NCBI GenBank assembly: GCA_945889175.1
Contig: CAMDBF010000011.1
Location: 1 to 32,747 of the forward strand
Reading direction: 5' to 3'
DNA: 32,747 bases
From: Rickettsia typhi
GTDB lineage: Bacteria; Pseudomonadota; Alphaproteobacteria; Rickettsiales; Deianiraeaceae
Shown here in pieces: positions 17,662 to 25,424 of the stretch. The notes under the pieces were generated by a model. That model saw only the letters and a program-made list of their open reading frames with translations, did not search any database and was not told the DNA's origin. Each line of letters opens with the position of its first letter. Within the stretch, counting starts at the first letter, position 1. Both the position numbers and the translations under genes were made by a program.

Positions 17662-18588
17662 TTAATGAGCCTTGTAAATTTCAATAATTTTGTTAAGTAG
17701 CTTTAAAGCCTCGTCGTAAGGGCGTTGAAAGGCATTACGCCCAACGATTGACCCGTTTGCCCCGCCCTTTGCAAGCTCGGTAATCTCGCTTAATAAGCTT
17801 GCATCATCCTTTGTTTCGCCGCCTGAGAATATCACGATTCTCTTGCCATTAAAACATGCTCTTTTTACCATTGCGATTCTTTGTTCAAGAGTTTGATATT
17901 GCTGCGAGGTTTTGTCGTAGACTTCCAAAGCCTTTTTGTCATAAACACTAGCCTTTGGTGGCTTAACTTTAATAATGTGAGCACCAAGTAAGCATGCAAT
18001 ATGTGCAGCGTAGCAAGATACATCAAGTGATGTTTCGTGATCCTTAGGTAAATCGCCCCCTCTAGGATAAGACCAAACAACAACCACTAAGCCTTTTGCC
18101 TTTGCCTCCTCTGTTATTTGCGAAATCTCGTAGAACATATCAAGAGAGTTGTCAGATGCTGGGTAGATTGTAAAACCTATTCCACTACAACCAAGTCTAA
18201 TTGCCTCGTCTACGCTGCCTGTAATTGCTTGGTAGGTGCCATTTGCCTTTGACATTAAGGAGTTATTGCTATTTAATTTTAAAATTAAAGGAATCTGCCC
18301 TGCAAATGTATCAGCTCCAGCTTCAATCATGCCAAGTGGTGCAGCATAACCACTAAGCCCAGCATCAATTGCAAGTTTAAAGTGATAATGCGGGTCGTAG
18401 CCCAAAGAATTAACCCCAAAGCTTCTGTCTGGCCCATGCTCAAAACCTTGATCAACAGGTAATATAACAAGCTTGCCGGTACCGCTTAATTTACCTTGAT
18501 TTAAAAATCTATATAGATTTGCTTTTACGCCCGGCGTATCAGATTCGTAATTTTTAAGAATTTGCTGTATTTTAATCAAGGAGGTCAT
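17662..18588 (-). CDS. fructose-bisphosphate aldolase class I, DhnA type
   Basis: A 308-residue TIM-barrel aldolase of the DhnA/FbaB family. It interconverts fructose 1,6-bisphosphate with dihydroxyacetone phosphate and glyceraldehyde 3-phosphate through a Schiff base. Visible blocks are LPVDQGFEHGP (43-53), VVWSYPRGG (170-178), the barrel strand HIIKVKPPK (204-212, which holds the likely Schiff-base lysine) and the phosphate-binding IFSGGETKDD and GSIVGRNAFQRP near the end. This aldolase type is shared with Anaplasmataceae and some other alphaproteobacteria. With GlpX it supports a gluconeogenic flow. The start is the ATG at 18588, with a promoter just upstream. Confidence 0.93.
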   Translation of the reverse strand: MTSLIKIQQILKNYESDTPGVKANLYRFLNQGKLSGTGKLVILPVDQGFEHGPDRSFGVNSLGYDPHYHFKLAIDAGLSGYAAPLGMIEAGADTFAGQIPLILKLNSNNSLMSKANGTYQAITGSVDEAIRLGCSGIGFTIYPASDNSLDMFYEISQITEEAKAKGLVVVVWSYPRGGDLPKDHETSLDVSCYAAHIACLLGAHIIKVKPPKASVYDKKALEVYDKTSQQYQTLEQRIAMVKRACFNGKRIVIFSGGETKDDASLLSEITELAKGGANGSIVGRNAFQRPYDEALKLLNKIIEIYKAH

Positions 18589-18603
18589 AGTAATTGCGAT
18601 ATA

Positions 18604-18632
18604 ATAATAATCAAAAAATATTAATTTGACAA
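18604..18632 (-). promoter_or_regulatory. candidate promoter for the aldolase gene
   Basis: On the minus strand TTGTCA (plus-strand 18627-18632, 5/6 to -35) and TATTAT (18604-18609, 5/6 to -10) are 17 bases apart. The transcript would start about 9 bases before the ATG at 18588. The -35 box shares five base pairs with that of the divergent promoter. Confidence 0.5.
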
Positions 18633-18654
18633 GGTTCTATTTATACAGTATTAT
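18626..18654 (+). promoter_or_regulatory. strong candidate promoter for the IalB-like gene
   Basis: TTGACA (18626-18631, perfect -35) and TATTAT (18649-18654, 5/6 to -10) with the optimal 17-base spacer. The predicted start near 18661 leaves a leader of about 100 bases before the ATG at 18760. It also argues against a TTG at 18673 as the protein start. Confidence 0.6.
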
Positions 18655-18759
18655 AAATTAGTCTTTATAAAATTGATAAAAAAGCTCTTTTATGTCAATG
18701 TATTTTTGATTATTATCAATTATTTTTTTATGACCAGGGGAAATGGTATCTTAAAAACT

Positions 18760-19302
18760 ATGCTCAAAAAAATCTTTAATACTTTTAATATCTGCTTTGC
18801 AGTTGGCATTGCTATGCTTTTTATTGCAACAACCGCAATAGCCGAAGAAAAAGAATATGTAACAAATAAAACAATTTTACTGAAACAGGCTGATTGGGCA
18901 GCATTAAGTGCAAAGGTTGATGATAAAAAAATATGCTATGCAATAAGTTATTCCAAATCAAAGCTTGGCAATCAAAATCGTGAGGCAAAGGATCGTGGAT
19001 ACTATCTTGATATAGACTATTTGGGTAAAGGTATTTACAGGGTAAGCTTTAACTTTGGTCAAAACCTAGCAAAGTATAGCAATGTTTTTGTAAGCCTTGA
19101 CGGCGTTCAGTACGAGCTTGATAGCTTTGAGAATATTGCATTTTTTACAAACTATGCCGAAGATTTAAAATTTATTGAGGACTTAAAAAAGACATCAAAA
19201 ATTCTTGTGCGTGCAACCTATAGCGACAACTCTTACAGCGTTGATGAATTTACAGGCTTTGGCTTTGCAAAAATTAATGAGATTATCACAAAAAAGTGCT
19301 AA
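18760..19302 (+). CDS. secreted IalB-like (invasion-associated locus B family) protein
   Basis: 180 residues from the ATG at 18760. The frame is open upstream to a TTG at 18673, but this ATG gives a classic signal peptide (LKK, a hydrophobic core, cleavage after TAIA before EEKEY). The mature protein follows the IalB pattern: a W-A near the start (DWAALSAKVDDKKICYA), a central YRVSFNFGQ strand pair, VFVSLDGVQYEL, a TNYAEDLKFIEDLKK helix, VRATYSDNSYSVDEFTGFGFA and a terminal Cys. IalB-like proteins are periplasmic or outer-membrane-associated and were first linked to red-cell invasion by Bartonella; many alphaproteobacteria have them with unknown function. It is divergent from the aldolase gene. 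Confidence 0.65.
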   Translation: MLKKIFNTFNICFAVGIAMLFIATTAIAEEKEYVTNKTILLKQADWAALSAKVDDKKICYAISYSKSKLGNQNREAKDRGYYLDIDYLGKGIYRVSFNFGQNLAKYSNVFVSLDGVQYELDSFENIAFFTNYAEDLKFIEDLKKTSKILVRATYSDNSYSVDEFTGFGFAKINEIITKKC

Positions 19303-19316
19303 AAAGCTATGTAAAT

Positions 19317-19667
19317 CTAGGACTTGAAGATATTTAGGAGACTTTCAGTTATCAAATCTTGAGCTAGATTACAAATAACAAAAAGTACAACCAGCGGCAA
19401 AATACTAGCAAATGCAATTGCTTTATTTGCTAATGTAATTTTTACATACAATTTTAATTTTTTTATAACCGATACTTCTTTAAAAACTTTTAATATCATT
19501 TCTATTATTGTGCTAAAGATCTTGTCTTGTATATTCTTTTTACCTAATGCAAACTCTATATATTGCGATGTCGCTGCGGTATTATATTTTTTTTCGTAGT
19601 CTTTTTTAATTAAGTCAGCAATTTGTGTACTTGCTAAATTATAAATATCAAAATACAATGTAGTCAT
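19317..19667 (-). CDS. small single-span membrane protein, unknown
   Basis: A 116-residue protein that I do not recognise. Residues 1-65 are predicted helical and polar, followed by a basic stretch (KKLKLYVK) and one hydrophobic segment at about 85-105 (AFASILPLVVLFVICNLAQ). There is no signal peptide, and it probably sits in the inner membrane by its C-terminal region. Its ATG overlaps the stop of the upstream dCTP-deaminase-like gene by one base (TAATG), so translation is probably coupled and the two proteins may work together. The gene ends 14 bases from the convergent IalB-like gene. Confidence 0.6.
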   Translation of the reverse strand: MTTLYFDIYNLASTQIADLIKKDYEKKYNTAATSQYIEFALGKKNIQDKIFSTIIEMILKVFKEVSVIKKLKLYVKITLANKAIAFASILPLVVLFVICNLAQDLITESLLNIFKS

Positions 19668-20212
19668 TACCTGTCCTGATTATATTTTGATATAAGAGTA
19701 TTGCAGTTTTGGTATTTAGAGTCAAGTCTTGTATAGTATGGATTTTCAATCTTACCTGTTTCACCAACAATTAACTGACAAAGTTTATCGCCAGCTTTAA
19801 ATTGAAAATTAAACCCGCTATTGTTATACACAACTAAGGGTAATATGCCAGAATAGCCAGCATTAATTATACTTACAGAAATATGAACTCCCAATCTAAT
19901 TAAGCTATTTCTATTAACAACAATACCAACATAATCCCCATTGAGTGTAATTTTATTAGTTGAGGCAATAACGGATTCTTTAGGTTTTAATGTATAATAG
20001 TTGTCAGTAATATCTACTTCTTTATAGGTTTGCTTAAGGTCTTCGAAACTACTTTCGGCATTGATTGTTATATCGCTTGGCGAAAGAACGGATACAATAT
20101 TTGAAACCCTCAGATCAACAGAGGATGTTCTAATATCCTCTTCTGTTTGTTTTTCTATTACTATATTACCATTGGTAAATAGCTTTTTAAAGTCTTTCTC
20201 GGAACAGAACAT
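19667..20212 (-). CDS. dCTP deaminase/dUTPase-fold protein with altered active site
   Basis: A 181-residue protein with the dCTP deaminase/trimeric dUTPase beta fold. SSVDLRVSN (30-38) is the first conserved block, ESVIASTNKITL (79-90) the second, and NRNSLIRLG (100-108) matches the GRSSLARLG block and keeps Ser103 and Arg106. The next block, IINAGYSGILPLVVYN (115-130), aligns with the family's FIDPGFEGxxTLEL. Here the Asp is Asn117 and the catalytic Glu of dCTP deaminase is Val127. The C-terminal KAGDKLCQLIVGE is intact. It may be a catalytically dead nucleotide-binding or trimer-forming relative, or a divergent enzyme. It is coupled to the small membrane protein downstream and has its own promoter upstream. 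Confidence 0.75.
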   Translation of the reverse strand: MFCSEKDFKKLFTNGNIVIEKQTEEDIRTSSVDLRVSNIVSVLSPSDITINAESSFEDLKQTYKEVDITDNYYTLKPKESVIASTNKITLNGDYVGIVVNRNSLIRLGVHISVSIINAGYSGILPLVVYNNSGFNFQFKAGDKLCQLIVGETGKIENPYYTRLDSKYQNCNTLISKYNQDR

Positions 20213-20312
20213 AGTAAATATCTTTGAAAACTTAAAAGCGTTGTTGTTTTATCTATTTTACCATTTTTATAATAGCTTTTTATAGCCTATACATCAAGCT
20301 TTTTTCATTAAA

Positions 20313-20341
20313 AATCTATTTAATATTATTTTAGATGTCAA
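20313..20341 (-). promoter_or_regulatory. candidate promoter for the dCTP-deaminase-like pair
   Basis: On the minus strand a perfect TTGACA (plus-strand 20336-20341) and TAGATT (20313-20318, 4/6) are separated by 17 bases. The leader to the ATG at 20212 would be about 95 bases. It lies in the 202-base gap after the HIT gene and suggests that the pair is transcribed separately from the rpmF-HIT unit. Confidence 0.45.
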
Positions 20342-20414
20342 TTAAAAAAATCTATTTCTTATTTTGCAAAAATATCTAACATGTTCAGTTTTCATTTTTT
20401 GTCTTAAACTCAGC

Positions 20415-20846
20415 TTACAATATCTTACTCTTTATCAAGGCAGCCTGCTCTTGGGCTAAGGCTTTAGTTGCAAAAGTATTTGCATCAAGTCCAAACAATG
20501 GCTTGGGAAAGTGCCTATCATTTTTAAACCTAGCCTGAATATGAATATGTAATTGAGGTGTGACATTACCAAGGCTTGCAATGTTAAGTTTATAAGGTTT
20601 GTAGATTTCTTTAATTGCCTTGGCGCATTTATTAATTTCGCTTAGCAATTCAGCCTGCTTGTCAAGGCTTAGGTCAGTTAAATCTATAACATTATTAACC
20701 ATTGGCACAAGTATAAGCCATGGGTTGTCGGCATTGTTTTCCATTAAAACAATACTTAAATTAAGCTTTGTTACAAATATTTTTCTGTCAAAATCACTAC
20801 TAAGAATAAAATCTTGGTCTTTCATATCGGTATTAACAATTATCAT
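20415..20846 (-). CDS. HIT-family nucleotide hydrolase/transferase
   Basis: A 143-residue histidine-triad protein. The signature is QLHIHIQAR, with His100 and His102 and Gln104 at the position of the triad's third His, a variant found in one alphaproteobacterial HIT subfamily. NPWLILVP (41-48) is the usual strand before the active site and SLGNVTPQ leads into the triad. Members hydrolyse dinucleoside polyphosphates or nucleotide phosphoramidates. The substrate here is unknown. Its ATG overlaps the mfd stop by four bases (ATGA), so it is coupled to mfd at the end of the operon. Confidence 0.85.
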   Translation of the reverse strand: MIIVNTDMKDQDFILSSDFDRKIFVTKLNLSIVLMENNADNPWLILVPMVNNVIDLTDLSLDKQAELLSEINKCAKAIKEIYKPYKLNIASLGNVTPQLHIHIQARFKNDRHFPKPLFGLDANTFATKALAQEQAALIKSKIL

Positions 20847-23290
20847 TCAAATATTTTTTTAAGAGTTTTTATTACAAAAACCTCCCTTACGTCCTCATGA
20901 TTGTTGCAAGAGTAAAGCACTTGATTATTGGACTTCATCTTAAGTAACGAACCTACCTTGGATAACTCTTTCATTAGTTTATCTATAACCTCCTTAGGGG
21001 CAATGCTATGCACACTAAATACAATACCTTTATCGCCGCAGTCAAGCTTGTCAATAAAATATTTTTTACAAAATTCTTTAATTTTTATTAAAGATATTAA
21101 ATTTCTAATCTCCTGAGGTAGAGTACCAAATCTATCCTGCATCTCGGAGCTTATAATTGCAAGCTCATCTTCGGATACACACATGGATAGTTTTTTATAA
21201 AATTCAACCCTTAGGTTGTAATCCGTAATGTATTCTTTTGGTATTAAAACGGAGAGCCCAAGCTTTACCTCTGGTATAAAATCACTAATATCATCCTTTG
21301 TATTTGAAGGATCATTTTTTAGATTTGCAATTGCATCTCTAACCATCTCCTGATAAAGCTCGGCACCAACATTTTTTACACTCCCAGATTGCTCGTCGCC
21401 AACAAGGCTACCAAAGCCACGGATGTCCATGTCGCTTGTTGCAACACTAAACCCAGCCCCAAGGGATGATATGCTTGAAATTGTTTTCAGCCTTAATGCT
21501 GATTGTTCATTTTTTGTTACCTGCTTGATATCCGCAAGCAAATAGCAATGTGCCTGAGTTCCGCTTCTTCCAACCCTTCCTCTAAGCTGATAAAGTGCTG
21601 ATAAGCCAAACATATCCGCCCTGTGGATTATCATTGTATTGGCAAAAGAAATATCAATGCCAGACTCAATAATAGTAGTTGTAAGCAAAACATCGTATTT
21701 ACCCTCGTAAAAATCGAGCATAATTTCGTCAAGCTTTTCACCTTGCATTTTACCATGGGCAACGGCAACCTTAAGCTCAGGAACTATCTTTGAAAGATAC
21801 TCTTCCCTGCTTGTAGTATCAGCAACTCTTGGACATACAAAAAATGTTCTTCCGCCCCTTTCTTTTTCTCTTAGCATTGCATTTCGCAAAGTTAAATCAT
21901 CATAATCCATCACCATTGTTTTAACATTAACCCTGTCAACAGGCGGAGTTGTTATTAGCGAGATATCTTTTAACCCCGAAAGGGACATATGCAGGGTTCG
22001 TGGTATTGGCGTTGCAGATAGATATAAAAAATGCACACCTTCCTTACCCTCTTTAAGCTTTTCTTTTTGCTTAACGCCAAAGTGCTGTTCTTCGTCTATA
22101 ATTACAATGTCAAGATTTCTAAACTCCGTAGAATCACTAAATACCCCGTGAGTTCCTATCAAAATATCAATGCTACCATCCTTTACTTTCGATAAAATAT
22201 TTCTTTTTTCGCTGGGAGTAATCGACCTTGATAGCTCGGCAATTTTAACAGAGGTATTTTTAAATCTATTGGTAAAATTTTTATAATGCTGCCTAGCAAG
22301 TATTGTAGTTGGCACAACTACGCAAACCTGCCCATAATACTCACCGTTATCCTTACCATTTGTTATTAAATAGGCGGCACGCATTGCAACCTCAGTTTTA
22401 CCAAAGCCAACATCGCCGCAAATTAATCTATCCATTGGGGTTGCTTTAAGTAGGTCTTCCTCTATATCTTTAATTGCATTTTCCTGATCTTCGGTAGGTG
22501 CATAGGGAAAGTCGTTATAAAAATCGCTTACCTTAGAGTTTTTACTAAATACCTTAGCCTCCACTAATTTTCGCTTTGCAGCTATGCCAATAATTTTTTC
22601 TGCCATTAGTCTAATCTCCTCTTTTGTTTTTAGCTTTTTTTTTGCAAAACTTTTATTTGTAAAACTATCAAGGCAGAGTTCCATCTCTTCTGGGCTTAAG
22701 TTTTGCTCGTGGTATTTTGAAATTAAATTGACTCTATCAATAGGTATAAAAAGCCTCTCCTGCCCTTTGTATCTAAGCTTAATCATTTCATACTCTTTAT
22801 CTAAGACCTCAACTATGTTAAGACCTTCAAAAACTGCAACCCCGTATTCTCTATGTACAACCAAGGAACCCTCAGTAAAGCTTGCAGTTTGCTTTAGCAT
22901 TCTTGTGATATCTTTTTTTATGTGCCGCTTAACATCTTCAAGCCTTTTACCTATAATTAAAATGTCAGGGATAAAAATGATATAATCATTTTCAAATGCC
23001 TCTTCAATTTTAAGTGGTGCTAGTCCAATTATTTTGTTGCTTAGTAGTTTGTATTCTTCAAAAGTTTCAAGTTCTTGACTGGCGATTTCAGCCTCAAACA
23101 AAATATTTTTAATACCCTCTATTGATGCTAAACTTGAACAGCAAAGAATTATTTTTTTTTGTCTAAGTTTATTTTTTGCTCTGTGCTCTATAATTTTACT
23201 TACATATTGCTTGATTGCCTCAAGTGATTTCTCGGTAGATTCAAAATTAAACAAAAGCTCTGGTACTTTATTTAAAAGGTTATTAAACAT
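20843..23290 (-). CDS. mfd: transcription-repair coupling factor Mfd, lacking the UvrB-homology module
   Basis: 815 residues against about 1150 for typical Mfd. The start is fixed: the ATG at 23290 lies 6 bases after the murA stop. Residues about 1-125 match the D3 region. The RNA-polymerase-interacting domain follows (FTEGSLVVHREYGVAVFEG, about 138-156, to about 200). Then comes the RecG-like translocase with Walker A GDVGFGKT (292-299), DEEQHFG, SATPIPRTLHMS, GRVGRSGTQ, and the C-terminal D7/TRCF domain (RVEFYKKLS, MQDRFGTLP). The D1a-D2-D1b module, which resembles UvrB and recruits UvrA, is absent. The protein should still bind and push RNA polymerase but has no obvious way to hand the lesion to UvrA. 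It is the fifth gene of the rpmF-HIT unit. Confidence 0.93.
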   Translation of the reverse strand: MFNNLLNKVPELLFNFESTEKSLEAIKQYVSKIIEHRAKNKLRQKKIILCCSSLASIEGIKNILFEAEIASQELETFEEYKLLSNKIIGLAPLKIEEAFENDYIIFIPDILIIGKRLEDVKRHIKKDITRMLKQTASFTEGSLVVHREYGVAVFEGLNIVEVLDKEYEMIKLRYKGQERLFIPIDRVNLISKYHEQNLSPEEMELCLDSFTNKSFAKKKLKTKEEIRLMAEKIIGIAAKRKLVEAKVFSKNSKVSDFYNDFPYAPTEDQENAIKDIEEDLLKATPMDRLICGDVGFGKTEVAMRAAYLITNGKDNGEYYGQVCVVVPTTILARQHYKNFTNRFKNTSVKIAELSRSITPSEKRNILSKVKDGSIDILIGTHGVFSDSTEFRNLDIVIIDEEQHFGVKQKEKLKEGKEGVHFLYLSATPIPRTLHMSLSGLKDISLITTPPVDRVNVKTMVMDYDDLTLRNAMLREKERGGRTFFVCPRVADTTSREEYLSKIVPELKVAVAHGKMQGEKLDEIMLDFYEGKYDVLLTTTIIESGIDISFANTMIIHRADMFGLSALYQLRGRVGRSGTQAHCYLLADIKQVTKNEQSALRLKTISSISSLGAGFSVATSDMDIRGFGSLVGDEQSGSVKNVGAELYQEMVRDAIANLKNDPSNTKDDISDFIPEVKLGLSVLIPKEYITDYNLRVEFYKKLSMCVSEDELAIISSEMQDRFGTLPQEIRNLISLIKIKEFCKKYFIDKLDCGDKGIVFSVHSIAPKEVIDKLMKELSKVGSLLKMKSNNQVLYSCNNHEDVREVFVIKTLKKIFE

Positions 23291-23296
23291 TAAGTT

Positions 23297-24616
23297 TTAA
23301 ACAATTCTTTTAATTTTTGCCCCACATTTATTGAGTTTTGCATCAAACAAATCATAGCCTCTGTCAAGCTGAGTTGAATTTGTAATTGTTGTAACAGTGC
23401 CTTTTGGTCTTGCAAGAGCCGCCATAACAACAGCGGCTGAAGCTCTAAGATCATGACCTATTAGTTCAATATTAGGTTCGTCACTAAAAGATTTTATAGG
23501 TTCAATAACGCAATGTCTACCATCGACACTCATCTTTGCACCTATTTTTAAAAGTTCTGCAACATGTGCAAAGCGATTTTCAAAAATAGTCTCTGTTATC
23601 TTGCATTTTTTATCGCCTAGGCAAAATAAAGTTGTAACCTGAGGCTGCAAATCCGTTGGAAATGCTGGGTGAATATTTGTTTCTATATCGCAACTTTGTA
23701 TTCCATCTACCCCTCTTGAAACAAGAAGTCCATCCTGAACACTCTGAATAAAACAACCTATTTTTTGCAAAATACCTACAATATTGTCAATATCGCTTAG
23801 GTGAGCGTTATGCAAAGCAAGCTGGGAGTCGGTTAATGCTGCAAGAGTAATAAAAGTACCTATTTCAATTCTATCAGATGGAATTCTAAACTCATTATTT
23901 CTATCTTTTTTACTAGGGTTAAGAGGATTACCATTTGTACCTTTAATAACTACTTGTTTTACTGAGGCATTTAAAGTAATGTCGGCACCACAAAATTGTA
24001 AAAAGGCTATTAAGCTCATAACCTCAGGCTCTGTTGCAATATTATTGACCACACTTGTTCCCTTGGCGAGAACACATGCCATAATGATGTTTTGACTTGC
24101 CCCGACAGATGAAAATCTTAAATCCATTTCACATCCAATTAATCCATTAGGAGCTGACAATTCAGCATAATCATCGCCCTGAAACACACTTGCCCCGAGT
24201 CTTGTCATTGCATCAAGGTGAATGTCAATTTTTCTTTCGCCTATGCTGCATCCGCCCGGAAAGGGTAGTTTTATATAACCAAACCTAGCAAGCATTGGTC
24301 CTATAAACAAAATTGATGTACGAATCAATCCTGCAATTTTACTTGCCGTAATATTGGTCTTAATATTGCGAGCTTGACCCAAAAACTTAATTGCTGTAAA
24401 TTTATTAAATAGTATTTCGTAATCAAAGCCCACCTCCCTTAGAGTTTGTATTACATATATTATGTCCTGAGTTGTTGCTGGGTTTAAAAAGGATGGGTTA
24501 AAATTGTTATCAAGTAAGATTGTTGAAATTAAAATTGGCATTGTTGCATTCTTTGAGCCAGATATCGTAACATCACCCTTAAGTTTAGCTCCACCCTCAA
24601 TAACTAATTTTGGCAT
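23297..24616 (-). CDS. murA: UDP-N-acetylglucosamine 1-carboxyvinyltransferase MurA
   Basis: A 439-residue enzyme that transfers enolpyruvate from PEP to UDP-GlcNAc, the first committed step of peptidoglycan synthesis. SGSKNATMPI carries Lys22 and Asn23 for substrate binding. The loop PGGCSIGERK holds the catalytic Cys123, so the active site is of the fosfomycin-sensitive Cys type, with Arg128 conserved although the usual GARP is GERK. FPTDLQPQ and the C-terminal DLRASAAVVMAALA and RGYD blocks are present. The start codon overlaps the end of ubiE by 13 bases. Together with glmU it shows that peptidoglycan precursor synthesis is kept. Confidence 0.96.
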   Translation of the reverse strand: MPKLVIEGGAKLKGDVTISGSKNATMPILISTILLDNNFNPSFLNPATTQDIIYVIQTLREVGFDYEILFNKFTAIKFLGQARNIKTNITASKIAGLIRTSILFIGPMLARFGYIKLPFPGGCSIGERKIDIHLDAMTRLGASVFQGDDYAELSAPNGLIGCEMDLRFSSVGASQNIIMACVLAKGTSVVNNIATEPEVMSLIAFLQFCGADITLNASVKQVVIKGTNGNPLNPSKKDRNNEFRIPSDRIEIGTFITLAALTDSQLALHNAHLSDIDNIVGILQKIGCFIQSVQDGLLVSRGVDGIQSCDIETNIHPAFPTDLQPQVTTLFCLGDKKCKITETIFENRFAHVAELLKIGAKMSVDGRHCVIEPIKSFSDEPNIELIGHDLRASAAVVMAALARPKGTVTTITNSTQLDRGYDLFDAKLNKCGAKIKRIV

Positions 24617-25377
24617 TTTTTACCGTAATGAACACAAACTAAACCATTTAAAATACTATAATAAGATGCAAGCTCAAACCCCGAATCCTTAATAAGAGCT
24701 AGGAAGGCATCCTTAGAGTAAAAATTTTCTATACTATTTACCAGATAATCGTAATCCTCAGCTCTGTTTGCAAAATGCTTTGCAATAAATGGCATAAAAT
24801 GTTTTGAATAAACATCGTAACCAAGCTTTGTAAAGCCACTTGTCATGTTAGAAAATTCCAAGCAATAAAAAACGCCACCCTTCTTTAAAACTCTTTGTAT
24901 TTCTTTTAAACCCTTTGAAATATCATAAAAATTACGAACACCAAAAGAACAAGTAACTAAATCAAAGCTGCAATCTTCAACATCTGTCATGTTACAGGCA
25001 TCTATTATTTTAAAATCGAGTTTTGTATTTTGATTTGTATCAAGTTGATTTTTATCAGGAGATGAAAATCTGTGCCTTGAAAGATTTAACATATTTTCGT
25101 TGTAATCACTAAGAGTGATATCGATAGATTTATTTTGTTTTTTTGCTTTTTTAATCAATAGGTCAGCTATATCGCCACTTCCACTTGCAATGTCAAGAGC
25201 TAAGCAGTTATCTGTAATGTTAATAAAGTCTACAAAATTAGCCTTCCAAAGTTTGTGTGTGTAAAGACTTGTAAGATTATTCATTTTGTCGTAGTTTGAA
25301 GCGGCGGAGTCGAATACTTCCTTTACAAGTTTTTGCTTTGAGTTTGCATCAAAAAAACTTTTTGCAAAAGACCCCAT
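24604..25377 (-). CDS. ubiE: ubiquinone/menaquinone C-methyltransferase UbiE
   Basis: A 257-residue class I SAM-dependent methyltransferase. The N-terminal VFDSAASNYDKMN (21-33) is the UbiE signature, SAM motif I is LDIASGSGDIADL (61-73), and VTCSFGVRNFYD and the EIQRVLKKGGVFYCLEFS block match the family. It C-methylates the benzoquinol ring during ubiquinone synthesis, in keeping with an aerobic respiratory chain. An N-rich, K-rich insertion near residues 105-120 (SSPDKNQLDTNQNTK) is lineage-specific. It lies 47 bases after nusA and overlaps murA. Confidence 0.94.
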   Translation of the reverse strand: MGSFAKSFFDANSKQKLVKEVFDSAASNYDKMNNLTSLYTHKLWKANFVDFINITDNCLALDIASGSGDIADLLIKKAKKQNKSIDITLSDYNENMLNLSRHRFSSPDKNQLDTNQNTKLDFKIIDACNMTDVEDCSFDLVTCSFGVRNFYDISKGLKEIQRVLKKGGVFYCLEFSNMTSGFTKLGYDVYSKHFMPFIAKHFANRAEDYDYLVNSIENFYSKDAFLALIKDSGFELASYYSILNGLVCVHYGKKCQN

Positions 25378-25424
25378 GATTTAAAATTGACAAATATAAA
25401 AAAGATTGCGTAAGCTAATAATTT

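Noticed and set aside
18673-18759. 29-residue N-terminal extension of the IalB-like protein from a TTG
   Set aside because: The TTG lies about 12 bases from the predicted transcript start, and the downstream ATG gives a clean signal peptide.
22584-22985. 133-residue plus-strand frame opposite mfd
   Set aside because: Low-complexity Ser/Leu/Phe translation that mirrors the mfd codons; no independent evidence.
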